DNA of 64,000 bases from Pedobacter sp. ok626 (GTDB lineage Bacteria > Bacteroidota > Bacteroidia > Sphingobacteriales > Sphingobacteriaceae): assembly GCF_900100435.1 (NCBI RefSeq), contig NZ_FNEX01000016.1, positions 1 through 64,000 on the forward strand. Direction: 5' to 3'. Each line of letters starts with the position of its first letter. Position 1 is the stretch's first letter. Positions 47,488 through 55,299 of this stretch are shown piece after piece. Made by a program: the position numbers and the translations under genes. The notes beneath the pieces were generated by a model. It ran no database searches, was not told the DNA's origin, and saw nothing but the letters and a program-made list of their open reading frames with translations.

Positions 47488-48501
47488 ATGCGAACACAGC
47501 AATCAGAAAGCGGGAATGAACAACAATTTAAGGCCGAAAATGATGGTGAGATTGTTCCCATTCCTTTTTATAAGAAAAGGGCTTTTATTTACCTTTCTAT
47601 TGCTTGCGCTGCTTTACTTGTAACTGGGATAGCCGCAATGTTTCATAAGAATTATCCGAATGTCAGTTTTAAAAATCTGGCAGCCGAGTTTGTTACCCAT
47701 GATATTCCTCCTGGTGGTAATAGAGCAACTTTAATGTTAGCTGATGGGAAAAGCATTATACTCAATGAGGCCGCTGATGGTGAGTTGATAAAAGAGGCTG
47801 GTACTGTGGTTCGTAAAACAGGAAATGGACAATTGGTGTATGAAGCTGTGGCGGGTGATAATGATTGTACTGGTTATACTTACAATACGATTTCAACTCC
47901 AAAAGGAGGTACCTATCAGATCACATTGCCGGATGGCACCAAAGTGTGGCTAAATGCGGCTTCAAGTCTTAAATTTCCAACGAGCTTTGTTTCCTTAAGT
48001 GAAAGAAGAATTGAACTGAGTGGGGAGGCATACTTTGAAGTAACGAAGGATGCAAGGCATCCTTTTAAGGTAATTACAGTAAAAGAAGAAGAAGTACGAG
48101 TTTTGGGTACACATTTCAATATCAGTAGCTATGTTGATGATCCATTTATGAAAACAACACTTTTTAAGGGGATTGTTAAGGTAAGTAAGGCTACCCTAAA
48201 GCCAGGTCAGCAATTTATTATAAATCAAGGGTTGGTTAATATAGTTAAAGTCGATCCTGAGGAAGTTTTGGCCTGGAAAAATGGTCTATTTATATTCGAG
48301 AACGAACCTTTGGAGCATATTATGAAAAAGATATCCAGATGGTATGATGTAGATGTAGTATATGAGGGTGTAGATAAAAATAAACTATTTAGCGGAAAGG
48401 CTTCGCGTTTTGAAAATGCTTCTATGGCGTTAAAGCAGCTTGAGTTAAATGGCGGCATACACTTTAAAATTGAAGTGGGGAAGATCATCGTAATGAGGTA
48501 A
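47488..48501 (+). CDS. FecR-type anti-sigma factor without N-terminal domain
   Basis: The 337-residue protein has one helix at about 32-51, a FecR domain near 120-220 (YNTISTPKGGTYQITLPDGTKVWLNAASSLKFP; RIELSGEAYFEVTKDARHPFKV), and the C-terminal DUF4974 domain (FENEPLEHIMKKISRWYDVDVVY). Normal members begin with an anti-sigma region of 60-100 cytosolic residues; here only 30 charged residues precede the helix. There is no ECF sigma-factor gene upstream and no SusC-like TonB gene downstream, so it is an orphan. It may not bind a sigma factor. Confidence 0.9.
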   Translation: MRTQQSESGNEQQFKAENDGEIVPIPFYKKRAFIYLSIACAALLVTGIAAMFHKNYPNVSFKNLAAEFVTHDIPPGGNRATLMLADGKSIILNEAADGELIKEAGTVVRKTGNGQLVYEAVAGDNDCTGYTYNTISTPKGGTYQITLPDGTKVWLNAASSLKFPTSFVSLSERRIELSGEAYFEVTKDARHPFKVITVKEEEVRVLGTHFNISSYVDDPFMKTTLFKGIVKVSKATLKPGQQFIINQGLVNIVKVDPEEVLAWKNGLFIFENEPLEHIMKKISRWYDVDVVYEGVDKNKLFSGKASRFENASMALKQLELNGGIHFKIEVGKIIVMR

Positions 48502-48563
48502 CGGATCAAAGCCGGTAAAGTAGCGTTTACATTGCCAATGCAGTAATTTAAATATAAAAAAGA

Positions 48564-48594
48564 AGCGGGAATGATCCTACCGACCACTCCCGCT
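48564..48594. terminator. Possible bidirectional terminator
   Basis: AGCGGGA pairs with TCCCGCT around a 17-base loop, between the FecR gene and the convergent large lipoprotein gene. It lacks a long T-run, so it is a weak candidate. Confidence 0.45.
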
Positions 48595-48664
48595 CATCTA
48601 AATTAACGCTCTCAAATATATAGACGCTATATAATAGAGAATATTGTATGCGACTTAATTTTTT

Positions 48665-50983
48665 TTAATAATTTTTTATTTTATCATCATAGCTTCTGAA
48701 ATATCCGCATTCTTTTATGGCTTCGCTATAGAATTTAGTGTCCTCATATTGGGTTTTTAAAACGGAAAAATATTTCCCATAGAAAACGGGTTCTATATTC
48801 ACATTCCAATACGATTCGTTTGCATTTTGCGGTTTATTATATTCTTTGTTGTAACTCTCGTTGCGTTCACATTTACTCGCCATAAAGATACATCTGGCTT
48901 TTTGTTCCTTTGTCTTAGCAGCATTGGCGGCCATTAGGTAGTAACCTTCGGCAATTTTATTGGATAGTACCATATTTCTGAATGTACTTGGTATTTCGAA
49001 AGGGGTGTTCCCATCAGCTTCCATCACTTTCCCTTGATAAAATATTCTCGAATTCCCATAAAACGAAATGTTGTAAAAAGCATTGGCTAGTAAATAGGTG
49101 TTGTTGTAAACGTTTTTGCCCTGCTTGATTTCCATTTTTATGTCTCGCATGGTTTTTAAAACGTCCAGGGCATACATATCCTTAGTTGGTTTAACTTCAT
49201 GGTCACAATCATGGCAATCATTTATTCTGATGTTAAATGGATTGGCAGGCATTATAAAGCCACTGCTTTCACTTTTGTCCATCATCACTATAGCTTCATC
49301 AATTTTATCCTGGTAGGTAAGCACCTGCGATTGATGATAATACAGGTCGTGTATATCGAAGGGATAATAACGTAGCATAACCTGCTCAAACGTCGATTTT
49401 TTTTGTTTTTGCAGCAAAGCTTTCATCAGTTCTATTTTATTGTTATCCGCATAGAACTCGTAGTAACTTTTAAAAGCATTCGCTTTAACCATATCGCCCT
49501 GTTTCTTATAAAGCGCTGACACGTTACTGATGCTTTCATCCAATGCTTTATAAAACCTTAATGATGGGATTGTATCTTTCCCGTCCTTGAGGTTTGCAAA
49601 CCAGGTTAAAGGTTCTATCATTTGTGCCTCAACTTTTGCATCAATCTTTTTTAATTCCTTAACGTACAAAGTCCAATCCAGTATCTTGTATTGGGCCATA
49701 ACGAGTTTCTCATCTTTGGGCAGCTGTTCTTTTGCCGTTTTATAGAAACTTCTGGCTGCTGTGTAGTTCTGGTTCAGGAAGTTTAGATATCCTGCGGACA
49801 GGTTCCAGAAATACGGCTTCGATGTATTGTTTTTTAATGCGATACCACTGATTAATGCTGTATTCCGTTTTAAATTTTCTTTACTTGCAGAATCGGGTGT
49901 AGATTGATAAAAGTTGCCAAGGTTATATTCTGTTACATTTACAACTCTGGCCAGCAATAGATCCAGTTTCTCCGACTTTGGATCCAGCTTGATAATTTCC
50001 TGAATCGCTCTTTGGGGATCATAATGAATGCCAAGTAAATGCCATAAGGTAGCCTTTTCTGCAGTAGTTTTCGCCATTTGCAGCGTTTTGATCCAATCGG
50101 CCTCTTCTTGCGGACGGAAACTCCATTCTGCAGGAATCTTGGCCTCATTAGAATAATTATAACAGAGGCTGTTCAGGTAATTGGACGTGGCATAATCCTT
50201 ATTTTTATAATACCAGCCAGCAACATAACCTAAAGTCCGATGGTACATCATGTTTTGTGGAAACGTTGTTTTATAAGCGTTAAAGGTGCTTAATGTTTTA
50301 GATGCGTCTGTCGATATGCTAGAGTCGCCGCGTTCCATAAAATAATAATAACGGACCAATTGAAACCATAACCTCTGCTTAATAAAGGGATCTTTAGCCT
50401 TTTTTAACTGCTTTATTATTTGGATTTCCAGTGCAGTCGGTACGTTTATTTGTGGCTGCGGTTCCCATGAATAGGTGACATCAGTAGCTGCAAAGGACTC
50501 CGTTGATTTGGCCAATTGAAGATAATCGAAAAAAGCATTTACTTTCTTTTTATTGAGTTTTAAAGACTTTAATTCTGGCATACCATTAGGAAGTGCCGCT
50601 ATTTTTCCTTTCATGTGCTCATACACCGAGTCAACGCCTTTAGCCGTCGCTATTGTTAACAAATATTGCAGGGACTTTTTATCAAGTTTACCGTTAAAAT
50701 AACCCTGCCATTCATTTACAATCACATCGTTGTAACGGGAGGTGCTGTTCTCGGAATAGTAGTAATCTCCATAATAAGAAATGTATTCCGTATAAAAGAA
50801 AGGGGTATATGCTGTACTCACAAAGGCTTCTGGACTAAAGCTCGAATACTCATAGTCAAATCCGTAGTCTGAGCAGGCCCAAACTATGCCGCCGGCCGAG
50901 AGCCCGAAAAGACTAAAAATAAGCAGAAATTTCTTCGAGATCCTTTGCTTTAAACGCTGATAAATTGAGGTTGCCCAGTTCAT
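48665..50983 (-). CDS. Large uncharacterised envelope protein with TPR-like helices
   Basis: The 772-residue protein has an N-terminal hydrophobic stretch (KKFLLIFSLFGLSAGGIVWAC) that could be a lipoprotein signal, although W at the -2 position is atypical. The mature chain begins CSDYGFDYEY, with many Tyr, Phe and Ser. From about residue 110 it is mostly helical with repeats suggesting TPR-like packing: NYTAARSFYKTAKEQLPKDEKLVMAQYKIL, and VKANAFKSYYEFYADNN. I know no named family. The first 71 bases overlap the upstream gene, so the two are translated in coupling. No shorter Met start would keep the signal. Confidence 0.75.
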   Translation of the reverse strand: MNWATSIYQRLKQRISKKFLLIFSLFGLSAGGIVWACSDYGFDYEYSSFSPEAFVSTAYTPFFYTEYISYYGDYYYSENSTSRYNDVIVNEWQGYFNGKLDKKSLQYLLTIATAKGVDSVYEHMKGKIAALPNGMPELKSLKLNKKKVNAFFDYLQLAKSTESFAATDVTYSWEPQPQINVPTALEIQIIKQLKKAKDPFIKQRLWFQLVRYYYFMERGDSSISTDASKTLSTFNAYKTTFPQNMMYHRTLGYVAGWYYKNKDYATSNYLNSLCYNYSNEAKIPAEWSFRPQEEADWIKTLQMAKTTAEKATLWHLLGIHYDPQRAIQEIIKLDPKSEKLDLLLARVVNVTEYNLGNFYQSTPDSASKENLKRNTALISGIALKNNTSKPYFWNLSAGYLNFLNQNYTAARSFYKTAKEQLPKDEKLVMAQYKILDWTLYVKELKKIDAKVEAQMIEPLTWFANLKDGKDTIPSLRFYKALDESISNVSALYKKQGDMVKANAFKSYYEFYADNNKIELMKALLQKQKKSTFEQVMLRYYPFDIHDLYYHQSQVLTYQDKIDEAIVMMDKSESSGFIMPANPFNIRINDCHDCDHEVKPTKDMYALDVLKTMRDIKMEIKQGKNVYNNTYLLANAFYNISFYGNSRIFYQGKVMEADGNTPFEIPSTFRNMVLSNKIAEGYYLMAANAAKTKEQKARCIFMASKCERNESYNKEYNKPQNANESYWNVNIEPVFYGKYFSVLKTQYEDTKFYSEAIKECGYFRSYDDKIKNY

Positions 50984-51959
50984 AGTAGATAATTGTTCTT
51001 TTTTTGTTTTTATTTAAATGTGCAGTCAACTGTTCTGCTGCCTGCTCCAATAAGGTTTTGTCTGTTTCTTCGAGTTTAAACAGATCGCCTGTTTTTATGT
51101 AGATGCCACCCATAAAGAAATTGCGAATGGCCCTATACCAATCTTTGTGCGCAGTTGGACTAAAGTTCTGCGCATTGTTCAACTCAGCCCTTCCTATTTT
51201 TCCGTATACCTGTATAACTTTGTTCTCTCTGATTTGTAAAGCCCAGGAAAATACAGGTAATGCAATATCCAAAGGTAAAAGGTAATCGTTTAGGCTGCCT
51301 ATATATTTTTCTGCTGTCTTAGCATTGTAAATAGAATTGGGCTCTTTTAGATCAGCAGATAATTTGCCCATATTGTAAAACATTAGTACGCCGCGGTCTA
51401 CCGGCGGAATACCTGTTTTAAACTGATATTTAACCTGGTGTAGCCTAATTGTTGCCTCTAGTGTTTTTTTGCTAAGTGCCTTAAGGGACTCTAAGAATTT
51501 AAAGTATTTGTCCTTTGTGCCCAGTGTCCAATCACAATCTATCTGTATGGCTTTGTAATCGAGTTGTTCTTTAGCTGCAAGTTTTTTTAGTAGGTCATTG
51601 CATTTTGTTGCCAGGCTGTCAATACCCTGCTGCTCGAGTTTTTCGAAAGTTTGGTTGGTAATGAATACGACAGGGGTAATGTCGAAAGCTGTTGAACTTT
51701 GCTTAAAGTTGATGATGGCTTCAGGGTAAGGGCGTTGAGCTTTGGCATTCCATTTAATATCAAAAAAACGCAAGTAAAGCTTCTTACTGTTCGTTTCCGC
51801 TAAAATATCCGACTGCCCTTTGCTAAGCTGAAAGTTTTGTTTCCAATAATAAAACGACATCGTTGCTTGATCCGGTTTTTTACAGGAAACGCAAAAAAGT
51901 GTCAATAAAATCAGACAAACAGAAGAAGGTAGGCGTAAAATAGCACAGGCATTAACCAT
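50913..51959 (-). CDS. Lipoprotein resembling DUF3142
   Basis: The 348-residue precursor has a lipobox (TLFCVSCKK). The chain shows a barrel-like pattern: LYLRFFDIKWN, AIQIDCDWT, EATIRLHQVKYQFKTGIPPVDRGVLMFYNMGKL. The run DCDWT followed by TIRLHQVK and GIPPVDRGVLMFYNMG recalls the DUF3142 family from memory, but I could not check it. The fold may be a TIM barrel like those of glycoside hydrolases, with no catalytic pair identified. It is the first gene of a two-gene unit with the 772-residue protein, overlapping it by 71 bases. Confidence 0.7.
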   Translation of the reverse strand: MVNACAILRLPSSVCLILLTLFCVSCKKPDQATMSFYYWKQNFQLSKGQSDILAETNSKKLYLRFFDIKWNAKAQRPYPEAIINFKQSSTAFDITPVVFITNQTFEKLEQQGIDSLATKCNDLLKKLAAKEQLDYKAIQIDCDWTLGTKDKYFKFLESLKALSKKTLEATIRLHQVKYQFKTGIPPVDRGVLMFYNMGKLSADLKEPNSIYNAKTAEKYIGSLNDYLLPLDIALPVFSWALQIRENKVIQVYGKIGRAELNNAQNFSPTAHKDWYRAIRNFFMGGIYIKTGDLFKLEETDKTLLEQAAEQLTAHLNKNKKRTIIYYELGNLNLSAFKAKDLEEISAYF

Positions 51960-52147
51960 GGGCGAAAATACTCAATAACTTCGCCAAAATTGATTGAATA
52001 CATAGCTGATGCGTATCGGGGTTATAAAACAAAGTAATTTATTGAGTGTTTCTAACCATACGCCAGATCCGAAGTGCCTGGTAGGCAAACAGATCAATAA
52101 ACAGATAAAAATAAAGTGCGAACAATAGAGAATTAAATAAAAAACAT

Positions 52148-52798
52148 ATGAAAACAGTATTAATAGGGGCAAGTGGTTTTGTTGGATCCAGTATTTTAAA
52201 CGAATTGTTAAACCGTGGTCACGAAGTGACTGCAATTGTCCGTCATCCTGATAAGATCGCGACCAAAAATGATAAGCTAATTGTAAAGGAAATAGATGTG
52301 TTAAATACAGATGAATTGGCTGCAGCAATACAAGGCGCTGATGCAGTTGTTAGTGCTTATAATGCAGGTTGGAGTAACCCTAGTCTATACATTGATTTTA
52401 TTGCAGGTTCTGAAGCGATACAAAAAGCAGTGAAGGCATCCGGTGTAAAGCGATTGATCGTAATTGGAGGTGCAGGTAGTTTGGAAATTGATGGTGAACA
52501 ATTGGTTGATGGGGCTGATTTTCCTGAAGCTTATAAAGCAGGGGCAGCAGCTGCAAGGGATTACTTGGATACAATTAAACAAGAGAAGGACTTACAATGG
52601 ACATTCTTTAGTCCAGCCATCGAAATGCATCCCGGAATTGATAGAGGTCGTACAGGAAAGTATCGTTTAGGTAAGGATAGTCCTATTTTTGATGAAACCG
52701 GCAGAAGCTCGCTTTCCGTTCAGGATTTGGCCGTAGCAATTGCAGATGAACTTGAGCAGAATAAACATCTTCAACAAAGGTTTACAGCTGGCTATTAA
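52148..52798 (+). CDS. NAD(P)-binding SDR-like oxidoreductase
   Basis: The 216-residue protein has the atypical Rossmann start MKTVLIGASGFVGSSIL (GASGFVG near residues 7-13) of the NmrA-like or SDR_a5 branch. Other lines are VVSAYNAGW, VKASGVKRLIVIGGAGSLEI and DLQWTFFSPAIEMHPG. No catalytic Tyr-x3-Lys is obvious, as is usual in this branch. It probably binds NADPH; the substrate is unknown. Confidence 0.88.
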   Translation: MKTVLIGASGFVGSSILNELLNRGHEVTAIVRHPDKIATKNDKLIVKEIDVLNTDELAAAIQGADAVVSAYNAGWSNPSLYIDFIAGSEAIQKAVKASGVKRLIVIGGAGSLEIDGEQLVDGADFPEAYKAGAAAARDYLDTIKQEKDLQWTFFSPAIEMHPGIDRGRTGKYRLGKDSPIFDETGRSSLSVQDLAVAIADELEQNKHLQQRFTAGY

Positions 52799-52837
52799 GA
52801 AGATCAATAATGACTAGTAGATGACTAGATATTGTGT

Positions 52838-52845
52838 TAATTTTG
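52838..52845 (+). promoter_or_regulatory. TAnnTTTG element of the HPP gene
   Basis: TAATTTTG lies 19 bp before the HPP ATG, predicting a leader of about 14 bases. A -33 TTTG is not clear. Confidence 0.5.
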
Positions 52846-52864
52846 CGGCGAATATACAAAAGCA

Positions 52865-53455
52865 ATGCCGAGAAGAATCATTAGAAAACAATACCGCAAA
52901 GCACGATATATCCTGTACCGTGAAACACTTATCGATGCCAAAGAACATGTACTCACCTTTATAGGATCTTTTGTTGGAATAGGTTTAATAGGATTGTTAA
53001 ATAGTCAATATCTGGTAGCGAGTGATAATTTATTCCTTATTGGTTCGTTTGGGGCATCTTCCGTGCTGGTTTATGGTATTATTAATAGTCCACTAGCTCA
53101 GCCGCGTAATCTTATTGGTGGACACATGATCTCTGCAATTATAGGAGTAACGGTTTTTAAACTCTTTGCCGGTGAGCTATGGTTTGCCTGTGCTTTGGCT
53201 GTTTCTTTATCTATTGTAGCCATGCAAATTACCAAAACCTTGCACCCGCCGGGTGGAGCAACCGCGCTAATTGCGGTTACCGGAGGTAAAAAAATTGAAG
53301 AGCTGGGTTATTTGTATGTATTGTCGCCAGTATTGACCGGAGTCCTGATTCTCTTTGCTGTTGCATTGATATTTAACAATTTAAGACATCGAAAATATCC
53401 TTCAACACCAATCTTGAAGAGAAGACGTCCTTTAAAGATAAAGAGTCAAGTATAA
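52865..53455 (+). CDS. HPP family integral membrane protein
   Basis: The 196-residue protein has a basic N-terminus, at least four hydrophobic helices and the family motif LHPPGGATALIAV. Other HPP strings are GSFGASSVLVYGIINSPLAQPRNLIGGHMIS. HPP proteins of plants and cyanobacteria carry nitrite or other anions; the role in Bacteroidota is not settled. The basic C-terminal tail (KRRRPLKIKS) is cytosolic. Confidence 0.92.
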   Translation: MPRRIIRKQYRKARYILYRETLIDAKEHVLTFIGSFVGIGLIGLLNSQYLVASDNLFLIGSFGASSVLVYGIINSPLAQPRNLIGGHMISAIIGVTVFKLFAGELWFACALAVSLSIVAMQITKTLHPPGGATALIAVTGGKKIEELGYLYVLSPVLTGVLILFAVALIFNNLRHRKYPSTPILKRRRPLKIKSQV

Positions 53456-53464
53456 GAAAAGTGG

Positions 53465-54202
53465 CTATTGCTCCATTTTCTTGATCCCCATGGCATATTG
53501 GATGCCACCAAGAATGTGTTTTAAGAATAAAGGTTCTGTATAAGATGCTTCCGTATGACCAAGTGCGGTATAAAATGATCTGCCTCCATCGAAATTATGG
53601 TACCAGGCGACCGGATGGTTATCACCATTCTTTCCACCGGTATAACTGCGCTCGTCAATTTTTATCAATACATTCAAATCCGTTCCAATTTCTTTGAAAT
53701 TATACCATTCGTCTTTTCTTTTCCAGATTTCAGGTAAATGACTAGTAGCGATGGTTTTCCTGTTGAGTACATTTAAATCTGCCATTTGTTGGGCAGGGTG
53801 ACTTGTAAAATAAGCACCTGAAAGTTTGCCATACCATGGCCAGCCATACTCTGTATCCGTAGCAGCATGTATGCCAGCAAAGCCACCGCCACCTTTAATA
53901 TATCGCTCAAAATCGGCTTGTTGCTCGTCATTGAGCACATCTCCTGTTGTGCTTAAAAAAACAACGGCGGCATATTTTTTAAGGTTTTTGTAGTTGAATT
54001 TAGTTGCATCTATGGTTGTATCTACCTGAAATTTATTTTCAAGGCCTAATTTTTGAATTGCAGCGATTCCTACTTTTATCGAGCTGTGGTGAAAGCCGGC
54101 AGTTTTAGAGAATACGAGTATTTTTTTCTTTGCAGCGATAGGGTTTACAAAAAACAGTATCAATAAGCTAGTTGCAATAATGTAGGAGAAAATCTTAGAC
54201 AT
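53465..54202 (-). CDS. ThuA-like trehalose utilisation domain protein
   Basis: The 245-residue precursor begins with a signal-like segment (IIATSLLILFFVNPIAAKKK), then the ThuA-like fold: ILVFSKTAGFHHSSIKVGIAAI, VVFLSTTGDVLNDEQQADFERYIKGGGGFAGIHAATDTEY, WYHNFDGGRSFYTALGHTEASY. These are typical class-I-amidotransferase-like lines of exported ThuA proteins in Bacteroidota. They often act in sugar or polyol use; no such gene is nearby. Confidence 0.93.
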   Translation of the reverse strand: MSKIFSYIIATSLLILFFVNPIAAKKKILVFSKTAGFHHSSIKVGIAAIQKLGLENKFQVDTTIDATKFNYKNLKKYAAVVFLSTTGDVLNDEQQADFERYIKGGGGFAGIHAATDTEYGWPWYGKLSGAYFTSHPAQQMADLNVLNRKTIATSHLPEIWKRKDEWYNFKEIGTDLNVLIKIDERSYTGGKNGDNHPVAWYHNFDGGRSFYTALGHTEASYTEPLFLKHILGGIQYAMGIKKMEQ

Positions 54203-54282
54203 GGTTCAATAGTTTGCGCCTAAGTTAGGAAATAATACGATTTTAAATACTGGTAGTTACAAAAAACGTAGATCTTAGGATC

Positions 54283-54648
54283 TTACTTTACGACTTCTTT
54301 AACCAATAGATATTCATCATTGGGCAGGCGTATATAACCATATTCATAACAGAAGGTGCAAATATTACCTTTATGGTAATCGTAGCTATGTGTATGGTAA
54401 TTAAAATTGAATCCTGAAGCCATTAACTTGCTTCCGCTAACCTTGGTTTCTTTGCCTGGATTAAGTTTTTCCAGTATGTCGCGATTTCTTTTTAAGATGA
54501 GGTTAACTGATTTGATCATGCCGTTGTTTTCTGCTTTTATCTTATTGTTGTAGCTACTTCTACACTGATCATCACAGAACTTCTTATCAATTCGCCCGTG
54601 TAGGGGGCTCCCGCAATCCAAACATAAACGTGTTATCGGTGAGGTCAT
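54283..54648 (-). CDS. Zinc-ribbon hypothetical protein
   Basis: The 121-residue protein starts with a zinc-ribbon (RLCLDCGSPLHGRIDKKFCDDQCRSSYNNK) of four cysteines, followed by a helical basic stretch and a C-terminal part with CTFCYEYGYI. Similar N-terminal ribbons are found in small Bacteroidota proteins of unknown role. It could bind nucleic acid. No operon partner is close. Confidence 0.78.
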   Translation of the reverse strand: MTSPITRLCLDCGSPLHGRIDKKFCDDQCRSSYNNKIKAENNGMIKSVNLILKRNRDILEKLNPGKETKVSGSKLMASGFNFNYHTHSYDYHKGNICTFCYEYGYIRLPNDEYLLVKEVVK

Positions 54649-54867
54649 AGCTTTAATTTACGAAAACAATACAATAGGTTAATATTTTTTCAGATTAATT
54701 ATTGTAAATATACAGAGTTGTATTTCAATTATCTTAATTATACGGATGTAACCGGATATACCCGTGTAAGGTCATGTTTATTTTGCTCATTCTATACACA
54801 TTTGCTTAATTGACAATTGTGCTAGCGACTGTTAATGAAGTAAATACCTAACGAAAAATTCATAAAA

Positions 54868-55299
54868 ATGGAAAAAGTAAGAAACAGTGTCCGGTTAACT
54901 GGGTTTGCGGGAACTGATCCGATCATCATCAATTTTGCAAATGAGAAAAGATTAGCGCGGATAAGTATTGCAGTGAACGAAGTTTACAAAAATAGTTTGG
55001 GTGTGTCGATGAACCAAACACAATGGTTTAACCTGATTTTTTGGAATAAAAAGGTCGAGTTGGTCGAAAGAGCGGTTAGGAAGGGAACCCGATTTAGTAT
55101 TGAAGGAAAACTAAACATACAAAGCTACAAAGACAAATCAGGTGAGATGCGCTATTCTACCGAAGTTGTCGTGAATACGATGGAGTTAGATATTCTGGAA
55201 ATCAAAAGAAAGCCGGAGAACAAGGAAAAAGTGGAAATTGAAAATGATGAACCAAAGGTACAGGAAGTTCATCAAGATTTAATTCAACCGTACAGCTAA
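54868..55299 (+). CDS. ssb: Single-stranded DNA-binding protein
   Basis: The 143-residue protein has an OB-fold of SSB type: RNSVRLTGFAGTDPII, RISIAVNEVYKN, QTQWFNLIFWNKKVELVERAVRKGTRFSIEGKL, RYSTEVVVNTMELL-like. The C-terminal tail is short and acidic but ends IQPYS instead of the usual DDIPF-type tip. Bacteroidota carry several ssb copies, and this is likely a secondary one. Its 3-prime end overlaps the convergent TonB-receptor gene by 21 bases. Confidence 0.88.
   Translation: MEKVRNSVRLTGFAGTDPIIINFANEKRLARISIAVNEVYKNSLGVSMNQTQWFNLIFWNKKVELVERAVRKGTRFSIEGKLNIQSYKDKSGEMRYSTEVVVNTMELDILEIKRKPENKEKVEIENDEPKVQEVHQDLIQPYS

Noticed and set aside
47488..48501. Complete FecI-FecR-SusC system
   Set aside because: No sigma-factor gene or SusC-like receptor is adjacent; the TonB receptor at 55279-57339 is of another type and far away.
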